Shown: positions 12,681 to 24,000 of the stretch, one piece after another | Numbering within the stretch: position 1 is the first letter of the stretch | Layout of the letters: each line of letters begins with the position of its first letter | Source of the DNA: Nymphaea colorata | Taxonomy: Eukaryota; Streptophyta; Magnoliopsida; Nymphaeales; Nymphaeaceae | Reading direction: 5' to 3' | Length of the DNA stretch: 63,650 nucleotides | Assembly: GCF_008831285.2 (NCBI RefSeq) | Contig: NW_022204830.1 | Span: 1 to 63,650 of the forward strand | Made by a program: the position numbers and the translations under genes | Notes under the pieces: model-generated | Databases searched by the model: none | What the model saw: only the letters and a program-made list of their open reading frames with translations | Told to the model about the DNA's origin: nothing

Positions 12681-14406
12681 ATGGAATACAAAACCGCCTC
12701 TAACATCGTTTTAGATCTCAACCCGCTCGAAGAGGGCCTCAACTTCCTTGTACCCAGCGACTGGTAACTCTTTTGATACCCAGGTGGGCGGGGTTTCTGT
12801 CCTTAAATAATAAAAAGGAAAGACATTAAGATCTGGAAATACCCAATGATCATCCCCTTTCCTTCTTCTTCGAGATAGGCCTTATAGAGAACGGCATGAC
12901 CGACATGCGGGCTTGGATTAAAAGCCACGATAGCAAGCTTAAATCGATGGAAGAGCATGCCCAAAGCACTGCTTACTAGGTGAATGATATGGTCAGCAAG
13001 TTAGCCCTCGAAGATCTCGACAAGGATAGCAAGAAAAGAAATCGTCCCGTCTTCGAATGGTGGGACATCAATAGCATTACCTCTTCCAAAAGTTATAATA
13101 AAATATTGCTGAGTCCTTTCATTGATCGGAATGTCTTCACAGAACTCTTCGAGAACTTCGAGTGGCGGGTAGTCTCGCCGCGGCTTTATAAATTTATTTG
13201 CCAGAATGACTTTTTCAAGAAGGGAGAGCTCTACCGGGACTATATCATCGGCGTTCCCATTTTCCTTCAAAGTTCAGACCTTAAGTATCCTCGCACGTAG
13301 ATGGCCTACAGTCTGAACCTGCAAGCCAAGGGAAGCCTCTATTTTTACAATACTCACGGAATGAAGTACGCCTTTATCGGTGCAATCTAGACTAAGCTAA
13401 CTTACGACAAAGTTATGAGATACTTATTCTATGGGCTCAACAATATGGACGCCTATAAGACCTTCTAACCGACCCAATGCTCCAGGAACCAGATTAGGAT
13501 CGCAGGCAATAAGATATACTGCAATTTGAAGACGAATAGCAAAACTGTGCCAAATTGAAGTGGGAACCGTTTTCCCGTTTTTGTGAGGAGGTATCAACCG
13601 ATGGATTCGAAGTAACAGAGTTGAGCAGTTTCAGCGAGAGCGAATTGTGAGGCGATGAAGAGTAGCTTCTGCAGTCGAAAAAATCAAGCAAGAAGATAAA
13701 GCAGGACCAGATACAGGCCAAGAGTATAGAGAAGACTGTTAGAAAGAAAGGGTTTCAAACTCCTGCATCGGTCAGCAAGTTTAAGGTGAGGCTATCCAGG
13801 TTCAACACGATTAAACTGAAAAATCCAAAGATGTTCCAGAAGATTGTTCATTCTACCTTACATCAGCATCCGCAATAGCATCACTACTCCACGTAGGAAT
13901 AGACTCCTTCGGTCATCATAGAGGAGGATCCTCAAATACAGCAAATTATCTTCCAGAATAAGGAATAAAATAGGATCGAGTTTCCCATCTGGAAAAACTA
14001 TCACAGCGTACAATCGTTGGTCAAATTGAGTGAAATCAAGATGAACGAATCCATTCCTCTTCCCTTTTGCAACTCCAATAAAAAAATAATCAAAACAAAG
14101 TAAAATAAGCGTATCCTCATCACTACCACCTGCAATAAAATAGTTCCCAACTAATATGGAGAATACGTCGAGAAATAAACAGAACAACAGACCCATAATA
14201 AACCTAACCTCTAGGACGTAATCAAGCAACTGGAAAATTTAGCCTTGGACATTCGAGGAGAAAAGAAAAAGATGAATATCGAACTCCTCATCAAAGAGGA
14301 TGAGCTTTAGGCAGCAAAGGACAAGATCGATATCGAGAGCCGGACCTGCAAGAATGAGGAATAGTAGATGGACGATTTAGACGAGGTGTAAAGCAGGGAA
14401 TGCTGA
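12681..14406 (+). CDS. Unknown protein, N-terminal globular part and charged C-terminal part
   Basis: Not recognised. ATG 12681 opens a frame that continues through a 20-nt intron (12764-12783) to about 13550. It is rich in aromatic and charged residues (for example FEWWDINSITSSKSYNK and ELFENFEWRVVSPRLYKF), so the N-terminal ~280 residues look globular. A one-base frame change near 13545 leads into a second frame, which crosses an in-frame TGA at 13648-13650 and stays open to TGA 14404-14406. That second part is K/E/Q-rich with a C-terminal coiled coil near 14225-14330. Either one gene with a read-through or erroneous TGA, or two genes, the first ending at 13650. TAA/TAG codons occur throughout as Q. 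Confidence 0.6.
12764..12783 (+). other. 20-nt intron
   Basis: GTAAC...CCCAG splits a tryptophan codon; splicing continues the reading frame for more than 250 codons. Confidence 0.8.
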
Positions 14407-14448
14407 GTGATGGCAGCACAATTGAGTTCTTGCATATGAGAATATAAT

Positions 14449-15377
14449 TCATAATGTATCATTCCTGAAGGCGATGGGCCGATCACTCTCCTTGATGTTT
14501 TGCTGTGGCTGTTCATCAGCGTTGAAGCCATTCGTACTGGGCGGGTTTTAGTTACTGCTTCGGAATCGGTGGGAAGAGTAGATTTTGTTTGGGGTTTTGC
14601 AGGTTCCTCTGTGCATTTACTGACTATCTTGAAAACGACTATAAAGAGTATGATGAATCCTGCGATTGGCAAAAGTATAGCCATGATTACTGTCTTTGTA
14701 TCTGTAGTGGATGCGACTGCCGTGCTGTTCTTTGGCGTTATCGTGATGCATCGAAAATTATTTATGCAATATGTAGGATTACTGCAGAAAGAGCAGGAAA
14801 CACATAAAGAATTGTTGAGATAATATCCACTAACGCAAGAATCGCAGGTGGAGAATTGCTGCAGGTAAAGCAGGTAGGGTCGCAGGCGTAGCAGGATCCT
14901 TGTGAGGCATAATACCCATCATAGCAGACGGTACAGCCAACTGTATTTTTGCATGTGCGACAATTAATATCGCATGAATGCATTCAGAGTTGAGCAGATA
15001 AATCCGTATTGGCAGTTGGTGCAATCTGAACTGCTGGTGCATATGGCACATGGCGCCTTGCAAATCTGGCATGAGGAATTCTGAGAAAGTATCCTTGGTA
15101 GCATTGCTTGCAACTATTCGAGCTGTTGCAAATAAGGCAAGCATCTAAGCAGGGCAGACACTGTCCGCCTTGATTGTAATAGCTGGCGAGACATGAGGTA
15201 CAGTTGGATACGGATGTGCATGTGCGCACAGACCAGTGCAAAAGTTGCAAGTGTTATTTTGGACAAAATAACCCTCTTGGCAGGAGAGGCATGTGAGCCT
15301 GAGCAGCTGCTGCAGTATTGGTCGCAGTCAGCAAGGACGATTGTTATTAATAGGCCAAACGCGATTAGGTGATTCAT
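14449..15377 (-). CDS. Cysteine-rich type I membrane protein, furin-like repeats, frame-broken
   Basis: ATG 15377 starts a signal peptide (MNHLIAFGLLITIVLA), followed by Cys-rich units of the CxxC...CxxCxxGYY type (for example CTVCYDGYYASQGSCYAC). A transmembrane segment near 14640-14690 (AILLPIAGFIILFIVVFKIV) and a ~50-residue cytoplasmic tail ending at TGA 14449 complete it. Architecture and spacing match the intact neighbour at 16.2-17.1 kb, including the start of the tail (V-S-K-C-T). At least five single-base shifts without splice signals interrupt the repeats. Either a decaying paralogue or the same base-loss errors seen elsewhere. Inferred role: cell-surface protein. The 3' end converges with the unknown gene at 14406. 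Confidence 0.7.
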
Positions 15378-15509
15378 AATTATTATTTTCGATTTGGCAA
15401 CCCAAAGAATTCACTGTAGTTAGTAATTAAATGGGCATCTATGAAAACATTCAATCATTATTTTATCGAGCTTGTCTTTCTCACTTTCACTATTGCCTTG
15501 CTCTCAGGA

Positions 15510-16089
15510 TCCTAGCTATCATCGATTTGGGGAATTAGGAAGTTGGAAAGTTGTGATGTTCCTTTTATTTCCTTTTAAAACTCTTATATTCTTCATTGAT
15601 ATTTTTTGCATTTTTGACGGTTTTACAGATGACAATAAAAGCAGAACAGTAACGATTATGGAAGAGGATTGCAATCGCCAATCTGAATCATCATGCTTGA
15701 AAGCTTTCCAGTTGGCACTGCTGTGAATACAGGCGGGAAGGGGCGAGGTAGAAAGCAGATAGCAATCAAGGCAAGTGGTGGAGTCTTTGGAGAAGGCAAT
15801 TACTTGGCAAGGCTGGAAAATCCATTTCACTAAGAAGCTTTTAACCAATTAGTGCAGTGTCTTAGGAACAACTAATAGTTTCCTGAGCAGTTGCAGATTT
15901 TGTAAAGATAATAGCCCTAAAAGCAGGAAAGGATTGCGTCTGGTTGCAATTACACATTAGGATCGCAAATGTCGATAAATTCGAAAATTCCACGATAGCA
16001 CAATAATAATAAAGTGTATTTAATTTATATAAACATTTAGTCAGTAAAAAACAAAAGGAATGAGGAAATAACCATCTGATATTGATCAT
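15510..16089 (-). pseudogene. Probable decayed copy of the cysteine-rich membrane protein
   Basis: Between the two recognisable Cys-rich genes, the same strand has a hydrophobic start (MINIRWLFPHSFCFLL), then scattered Cys-rich scraps in different frames (one reads GYYLYKICNCSGNY, another STTCLDCYLL). A hydrophobic stretch near 15640 (SSSIIVTVLLLLSSV) could be the remains of the membrane span. No frame gives a complete protein. Position, orientation and composition suggest a third tandem copy that has degenerated. It could instead be a short, very divergent functional member damaged by missing bases. Confidence 0.45.
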
Positions 16090-16196
16090 TAGCTAAGCCT
16101 CAATAAAGATCGATGAAAGCATCGAATAATATTGATTATTTTTCTTCATTTTTGCAAAGTTTTCTTCGAATAAATAAATGGTAAATGTATATTTAT

Positions 16197-17139
16197 CACA
16201 TTTTGATCGATACTTATGCTTTTAGCTCTTTTCCGTTTTTCCTTTTTCGCTTTAGTCCATATCTCTCTTACCATTCTCGACAAGGTTGTCCGAAGTTATA
16301 GATGTAACAGTACCGATGGTTTGCTTGCTCACGATTGGCTCTTCTTCGCTCTTGGTGCACTTAGAGACTATATGGTAGATGGCGATGAAGAGGAGAATTG
16401 CTGCGACGATGGGGATCACGATGATGATTACAGCTGTCTTAGTATCAGTCGTCTGGGAAGAAGATGAAGAGGTATTGGATTTAGAAGAGGAAGAAGATGC
16501 TGCAGGACAAACACCGTTGCTGTTGCAGAAGGTGGGATTGCTGCAGTTGGAGCAGGAGGTGCATGTTGAATTCACAAGATAATAGGTACTGGCGCATTCT
16601 GTGCAAGTGGTACTGCTGGTGCATTTGCTACAGGTTTGATTGCAAAGATTGCATGTGTTGTTCTCGAGATAGTAGCCATTATAGCACAGCCTGCATCCGA
16701 TCGTATTGACGCATGTTTGGCAATTTACGTCGCAGGCCACGCATTGGTTATTAAGAGCATAGAAGCCGACGATGCATGTATCGCAGCCTGCCGCGTTAGA
16801 ACAGGAGGAGCAGAGCTGTCCGCATCTAAGGCAGAGATTATTCGAGGAATAGTAACCGTTGAAGCATTTGGTGCATTGAGTGCTACTGGTGCAGATTTCG
16901 CATCCATCGGAGCACATTGTGCATGATCCATCGGCTGAAAGGTAGTAGTTGTTAACGCATTGGGTGCAATTGGTCGCGGATGAGCAGGAGAAACAGGTGT
17001 TTCCACAGCTGAAGCAAGTATTTGCCGAGAGGAAATAACCCATTGAACATGCACTGCAGGTAGTATCAGTGCAGGTGGTGCATCTGGGATCGCAGGCTAA
17101 GATGCACAATAAAATACAGGAAATTATCACGATTCTCAT
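16197..17139 (-). CDS. Cysteine-rich type I membrane protein, intact furin-like repeats
   Basis: One uninterrupted frame from ATG 17139. It has a signal peptide (MRIVIISCILLCILA) and then about 200 residues of six-Cys units with CxxC...C...CxxC...GYY spacing, resembling furin-like or growth-factor-receptor Cys-rich repeats of ciliate surface proteins. A Ser/Thr linker, a transmembrane helix near 16360-16420 (AVIIIVIPIVAAILLFIAIY) and a ~45-residue acidic/basic tail follow. The first TAA at 16252-16254 would be a stop in the standard code but is Gln here, and no in-frame TGA follows for several hundred bases. The closest TGA, in a shifted frame, is at 16197, so the C-terminus is uncertain. Inferred role: surface or vesicle receptor-like protein of unknown ligand. 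Confidence 0.85.
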
Positions 17140-17834
17140 CTATTCTATTCTAATATATTTTGTTAGCTCCAAATTTGAATTCAGATTCCGACTAAGGATC
17201 AAAACTACAGCTCCAAAGATGATACTCCAATTAAGTCTAGGCTAATAGGGCCATGATCCATCGTTTGAATTCGATTTTCAGTTATATTTACAAAAGCACG
17301 TCATATTTAGAATCTTCCATGTTTCCAAATGAATAGTTTATGTTTTGCGAAAGGAGTAGCTGTGAATACATGAGAAGACAAGCTATTTCATCATCTATAA
17401 CAAGAAATTATTTATCATTTATCTTGTTTGATTTATTCTGATTGACATATTTACGCTTATAGTGGATGGAAAACATAAGCATGAAAACTGGTATTTTTAA
17501 ATATAAATTTTATTGGTAAAAGAATACTCAAATCAGTAAAAGGAGACCACCATTAGTAGAAAAACTCCCTTTTTGGATCAATTTTATTTGAAATCACTTT
17601 TAAACAGCTTGAGAAAACCCTGCCTTATCCTCGACCTCAGCAGAAACAAATTACAAAAAATATGACTCCTAAAATGATGGGGATTATTTTCTTTAATCGA
17701 TTTTGAGTCTGTTGCTTTTTTTAATTCCCTGGAGTGGCTATTTGCTTGCCACATCATTCCTTTGTATGTTCAATTGATAGATTTTGCCTAATTATTCATG
17801 CTTCTCCAGGTCAGCTGCTTTCATGTGCTTCTCG
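17140..17834. other. Intergenic, AT-rich
   Basis: Roughly 700 bases between the divergent Cys-rich gene and the next forward frame. No convincing coding frame in either strand; the base composition is typical of the other spacers here. It must contain the promoter of the Cys-rich gene. Confidence 0.5.
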
Positions 17835-18188
17835 ATGGTATCTCTGAATATTCATACCTCCGAAAGAGCAGATCTATCGTATGCTCTGTATCTTCGATTG
17901 GGTGAGTGAGGCCTACAGCAAGTCCTTGCTGATTTCGCTTTGCATCTCGAGCTACAGGCGAAGCTTATTAAAGGAGCTTAGGGACGGTTGGCGAAGTTTT
18001 TCTTAAACTATCTTCTTTTGTGGTTTAGGTATTTTTACATCTATGACGTGATTAATAATACCGAACCACCACCATTGAATCTACCCTCCAAATGCTACGA
18101 AAACGACAAAGCCAAAGATCCCACAGTTGTGTCCCCAATGATGAATAAGTTTTATGGTCAGATATATGCGGTATGGATTGATGAATGA
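17835..18188 (+). CDS. Short hypothetical protein
   Basis: Low-confidence small gene. ATG 17835 opens a short frame, and after one shift near 17900 (a possible GTGAG...CAG intron or a lost base) a continuous frame of about 90 codons runs to TGA 18186-18188. It has an aromatic/leucine-rich segment (FLNYLLLWFRYFYIYDVI), which could be a single membrane helix, and a polar C-terminus. It lies 24 bp upstream of the CEP104 start but is not part of CEP104, whose first domain begins at the next ATG. No homologue recognised. Confidence 0.35.
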
Positions 18189-18212
18189 AAAGTTAATAAT
18201 TCAAATTTGGGC

Positions 18213-20899
18213 ATGAGTGAACTTAAATACCGAATTAACAGCATCACAAGCTAGCATCCGCGTTATCCCGCAGGCAACTTGGCGGTTAGCCAGGAGGGGT
18301 GGCAGTCTGCCATTAATTGCGAGTATCCTCAAGCTATTACCATCCAATTCTATGTTCCAATACGCACCAAAAAGCTTCACATCCTCTTTCACCAATACAA
18401 GATACCAAGCTCATTGAAGTCTTCGTGAAGCTAGGAGGCACAGCAAGATACAGAAAACTCGGTTATATCACCCCCAATGACAACTCTCAATCATCCTTCG
18501 AGGAAAAATAAGAAAAAACTCTTTATTTTTAGTTTTCATGCACTCACATCAGCTTGTGCTACATGAAAACTACAAAAATGATCGAAATGTCTTCAACCAG
18601 GTAGCCCTTGAGGACCTAATTGTCTTCGGAGAGATATGACCCACAAGGAAATCGAAGGCATTGACCTCACTGAAGAAGAAAGCAGCTAAGATGAAGTCAC
18701 CGAATCGATAGAAGTCAGCCACAATATACGCACAGCCGAAAGCACTTTGGGAAGGATCATGAGAGAGGATGCTCAAGCTAGTGCGGAAGCAGCAGCCCTG
18801 TTCCGTCCTATTTACGATAAGCTATAGCAAGAGAAAGTTTTGGCAGTTTAGCGATAGGACTACCAGAAAGCAGCCCATTTCAAGAAGATTCTCGCCAATT
18901 TTAAGCAACTTTAGCAAGACATTGCCCGCCTATAAAAGGAAAAGCAAGATGCTTTGAAAAGGGAGGATTATGATCGGTGCCACCGAATTAAATTTGAGAT
19001 CAACAAGAAGAAGGAGGTTGTTGAGTTCCAGAGGAGGAGCTATTCAAGAATTAAGAACAGTTCTATTCGCAAAATAGTTTCTTGGTAATCTAGAGAGAAA
19101 TTCCACCAGTGCATTACTAGCTGAAAAAAGAACCTGTAAGTCCAAAGAATGTTCCTCAGTTCCGATCTCCATAAATAGACAAAAAACTGGCTAATCTTTC
19201 CAGCAATCGCTACGATGAACAAGTGGTCCCTGCTCTTCTCAACAAGGGACCAAATCGTCATAATCCTTCCTTTATAAACCAACGAGAAGAGGAGAGATTT
19301 TTCCGTATAAATTAACCAATCAATAATCCCCTAGGTTTCTAATGAAAATGATAATGGATCCATCAAGAAGGATCTCAATTATTGAGAGATCTCAGCGAAA
19401 ACCCTGCAGAAGTATCCATGTCCTCAGACGCAAGGGCCATCGAGTTGCTTCCTCTTGACAACAAATTGAGATTACGCATAGAAACTTACTTTAACTTTAT
19501 TCCCGAGCGTATATGGCAGCTATGTGAGAGCAAGAACTGGAGAGCCAAGCAAGAAGCATTGAGATTCATGAGGAAAAGCTTCCCTCGATCCAAACCAAAT
19601 AGTAATTTATGGGCACTATCGAACTGATCTCCAGGATAATTACTTCGAAACAAGCTGCCATTTCACTAGACGTGATCCATTTGATAAACAAATTGGCAGA
19701 CATCAAGATCAGGTTCACCTTACAGCATATGCCGTTTTTCGTAGAAGAGATTCTCAACGAATTGCTCAACTATCTTAACGACACAAACAAACAAATCAAG
19801 GAACTTGCCTATACAACTATCTCAATTACCAGAGATATCGTTCTTGGGCTTGAGCATAGTTGTAAGAGAACTTATCAAGCATAAACACAAGGTCAAGAAT
19901 GATCCGAAATTGGTAATCACCAAGCTGCAACTTATGAGCGCCTTACTTTAACGCCATAGCCAGCAAGATTTTCCCCATAAAGACACTGTCATTTGGATTT
20001 TGAGCTATTTCGAAGACCCCAATCAAAAGGTTCGTTCCTAGGCTTCAGAGCTGCTGGTCACGCTCACCTATCTGATCGGAAATGAGAAAGTACTGAAGAT
20101 TATCGAAACCAACCGCCCTAATATGATGGAGCACGTCCTCAACATGATGAACTCCAGCGTCGATTACTCAAAAATGCAAAATTAACAGTCAAAGCTCAGT
20201 CTAGACAACTCTAAACTCCAACAGGAGTTCTATGGACCATAGCATGGGAAAGGAACAACTGCCAATAAAAATAACAATCCAAGCAGTCTCAACATCAATC
20301 CTAGCATCAACCGTTCTGAAAACCCATATTTTTACTTTAATCTCAAGAAAAAGGCCCTAAAATGTAGCAATCCAACCGCAGTCGTAACTAAAACGCTAAG
20401 TGGATCTTTCTTACAGCAAATAATCTATTTTCTAATAATCGGCCAACCCGAGCAAGCTCCAGTCATCTAACTACGACGAGGAATTAAGGTTTACGACGAC
20501 TATCCTTATCAAGAGTAAGGGAAGTGCTCTTACTGCGCATAGCCATTTGAAGATGAAAGGGATCATTATATCAATGACTGCAAGGTGCTTGTATTTTGCG
20601 ATAAATGCAACGGCTATATCTACATCAGAGAATTCACGCATCACCTTCTTAGTGAATGCGAGTATTCCCACACCTTCACGCAATGCAAGAAGTGTGGAGT
20701 TGCACTGGAGCTGGACGACAGTAACGAGCACATAGGCAGAGATACTTGCAAAAATAAGAAAGGAGTCAACTGGGAGAGATGCCAGTTTTGCAGTGAGGAC
20801 ATCTTCGCAGAGGATAAGTTTTGGATCAAGCATGCACACGAGTGCAGGCATCTCCCATCAAGGCCTCAGTATTCAGTCGAAGATGAAGAAGAAAATTGA
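18213..20899 (+). CDS. CEP104: Centrosomal/ciliary tip protein CEP104
   Basis: CEP104 binds microtubule plus ends and the ciliary tip and supports ciliogenesis and axonemal elongation. The order of parts matches the family. An N-terminal jelly-roll (residues ~1-150) contains EGWQSAINCEYPQAITIQF and RYRKLGYITPND. Charged linker helices follow at 18.6-19.0 kb. A TOG-like HEAT region starts near 19440 (LRLRIETYFNFIPERIWQLC). The C-terminal zinc-finger array (20510-20870) has paired CxxC and HxxxxC units such as CDKCNGYIYIREFTHHLLSEC. The protein ends in an acidic tail and TGA. One-base frame breaks occur near 18410, 18520 and in the middle third. The start is chosen because the jelly-roll begins directly at it. 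Convergent with the giant surface gene. Confidence 0.9.
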
Positions 20900-21007
20900 T
20901 TCTTGCGTTTTTAAATTGCCAAACATATACATGGATTGCTTTATATATTGATGAGAATAACTATGTTTGTTATATGTATTGATAGGTAAAAGAAAGCAGA
21001 TGAAGAA

Positions 21008-24000
21008 TCAATCCTTCCTATATGATTGACTCGATATATTTTTGCGTGCACGATTGGGATCTCCCCTTCTATTGACATGCTGTCTTGGAAGGTAGATTTT
21101 CTCTAGTTCTTTTACTCTCTGGTTGTTTCTGCGCTGGTGGATGATATCATCGTAGTCCAGCATTCCCTGGTTGCTCTGATAGCGTGCAGCTTGGCTTCTG
21201 GAAGCTCGTTGTTATCATATGCATGATTGAATTCGTCATAACCTTACTCATCATCCTAGAGGTTTTAGATCTGGCCAACTTTTGGCTCGCCCTTTATCTT
21301 TGTAAGCTTAGGCTTGGTCGGAGCCTCACTTAACTCTTCGTTTTCTATTCTCATGTTAAGTTGATTGAAGTGGCTTGGAGAAACGTCGTTATTGAAGTCC
21401 AGAAGCTCACCTTTGATGGTCTATTGGTCTCCACCATCCGACTACAGGTATTCTATTTCTGTTTCATCATTGATCAGTGTGTTAGGAATGATCCTATCGC
21501 GACCAATAGGGACGCTTGACTTAAGTGAGCCTTTTTTGTCTCCAAGCCCAAGCATCATATTCTCAGTTGAGTACAAGTTCGAAGGAGGCAGTTCATCTTT
21601 CTATGCTTGCTGGAGTGTATTTCCTCTTTGGAACTATTCGCCCAAGCTTTTTTCATAGTTTTATCCGCTTTCTAAGGATACAAGAACGAGATCGTTAAGA
21701 GCATTCTTCTTTGAGAAGTGCTGATCGCTTCTGTTTTGGTTTTTCTTAAGACTGCTGAAGTTGTTGCTGAAATCGTCTTCGTTGGATAGGTGGTTTCTTC
21801 TGATAGCTTCCTGCCTTTGATTGGAGTTTGATGGAAATCAGGGATTTAGGGCTAGATGTCATCGTCGTACATGTTGTTATGGCCTTATATGCTGATGACT
21901 AATCATCGGCCTTGCGAGCAGTCCTGTCCCTTTTTTGGACCTTCTTATTGGTGGTATTGACCAAGTTACCTCTCTTCCTTCCTGTCTTTGCTCCTTTCTT
22001 TCCGTTTTTGTTTGGTAATATCTTGTTTTCATAGTCATCAGAGTTCTTATCCTCGTCCTCTTCCTCGATAATGTCCAAATATTCCAATATTCGCCTATTT
22101 CTACTTTTTTGGTATTGAGAATCTTCATGGCGTTCTTCATTTCTCCTGCTTTTCCACGATCACTTTCTGGAATGAGGCTGAGGTTATTCGGTCGCTTGAC
22201 AATATCTCAAGCTTTTATTTCTTTAATTAGTTCTTAGTCAAATCCTTTATCATAGATTATGACCCCTCCTTGTCTTTCTTTTCTTTCTCAAGCAAGCTGG
22301 TATCGATTGTATCAACATCTCTCACGATCTTAGTCTTCTAAATCTATTCCTCGGTGAGTTGTTTTGAATGCTATTCTTTATCTTTTCCTTTTGGGGGTCT
22401 TCATTCGACTTATTGTATCGATCGCTTTTTCCACCCTTTTTCATGTTTTTTCTATTTGGAACTGCATCTAATCCAACTATTCCTCGAGATTGATTTGGTC
22501 AATATCGATTTATTACTAGTTTTTCTTTCTTTTTTGAAGATTAGCTGAAATATCGTTGAGATTAAGGCGGTTGAAATCGTCTTCTCTCTATCCCAGTGGT
22601 GCATTGGTGAAGTTGAGTTCCTCTCCAATGGGATTGACTCTGTTGGTGTTTCTTTTTCCTATGGGATTATCCTTAGGGTCATCGACCATAAATGATGATT
22701 TATGCTTGTACTTTGATTGCTTATTTCCCTACTTCTCTTCCTCCTCCAGGTGGTACACATTATCACCAAGCATATCATGATCAAGTTCCTCCTCAATATC
22801 ATTTCTTTTCTCTGCCAAATTATTCTCATAATCTTCCTCCTTTCTCACAGTGACCACAAAGCCGAAGATAGCTGAGAAAATGGTGACTAGGATGACATCA
22901 ATTGACTGGATGAAGACATGCTGCTGAGAGTTGAAGTTTGGAGGTTGTAGTTGGCGATTCCTCCACCGATGATGGCTAGAACTGAAGGCAGTAGAGATAT
23001 GTATCTTATATAGTTCAAAGGGACTAAATCCTTCTTGGACGTTACCTTGTAGATAAAGAATGCAGACTCAAAGAGGTTGGAAAATAAGATTTCAATAAAT
23101 TTATGCGAAATTACGATGCTGGTAATGATGCATGCATAAGTTACGCAAGGTCCTGTCTTTGTCTTGCTCAACTTTTTATACTGTGTTTGCAATTTTTAAT
23201 CCTTCCACACATACTTCTTAAACAAGATATAGTGGATGACATTGAGAGCCAAAGTAAGTATAAAAGCAATTAGGACCACGTAAAGGCCAGTCTTAGAGTC
23301 ACTAGGGTCGACGCCCTCAACAATCATCAAGGTGAGCCACGCCAGAACCTCAATCAAGCCTCCAAATGCGCACAATCCAGCAGGAATAATGGTATGAGTG
23401 AATGCCAATCGCGAAGTAAGGGTAAAGATGACCAGGATTACAAGCGCAATCGTATAAGGGAAAGGTATGAATCTAGATGTTGAAGTCAGCGTAGATGAAA
23501 AGCCAGTGCTTGAGTTACCGTTTGTAGCTTTGCAAACTCCGTTGACATTAGTTGTATCCCAAGACAGGAAGTCCACAATAAGTATCGTTGATAAGGACAT
23601 AGCCAGTCTGGCAGTTGAAGACGCAGATCGATTGGTATCATTTTACTGCGGTTTAGTGGGACTTTCGCAAGTAAGGCAGCTTTTGCTACTCAAACACTTA
23701 GTGCAATAATCTCCACAACTGTAACACGTCGCTACTCCTGCTATGGAGATATTTGTGGTGTATTGCGGACAACCGCCATAGTAGCACAGGTTTTAATAGA
23801 GGTAGGAATTGGCTTTGCAGACTGTGCAGTTGGAAGAAGTGCAGCTGGAGCAATTGGCGGCGCAAGGAAGGCAGGAAGTGTTGGAGACATAATACCAACG
23901 CTACAGCCAGTTACGCATGTATTGTTCTATAAGTATCTGGAGGAGTTGCATGAGAGGCAGAAGCTAAGCGAGTCTTGGCATGTCTTGCATTTGGTATCGC

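Noticed and set aside
14449-15377. Euplotes-style programmed +1 frameshifting
   Set aside because: Breaks are not at AAA-TAA/TAG sites and are mostly repaired by adding a base to a short run, so programmed slippage at stops is not supported.
17140-17834. Mobile element or transposase in the spacers
   Set aside because: No inverted repeats, integrase motif or target duplication could be seen in this or other spacers.
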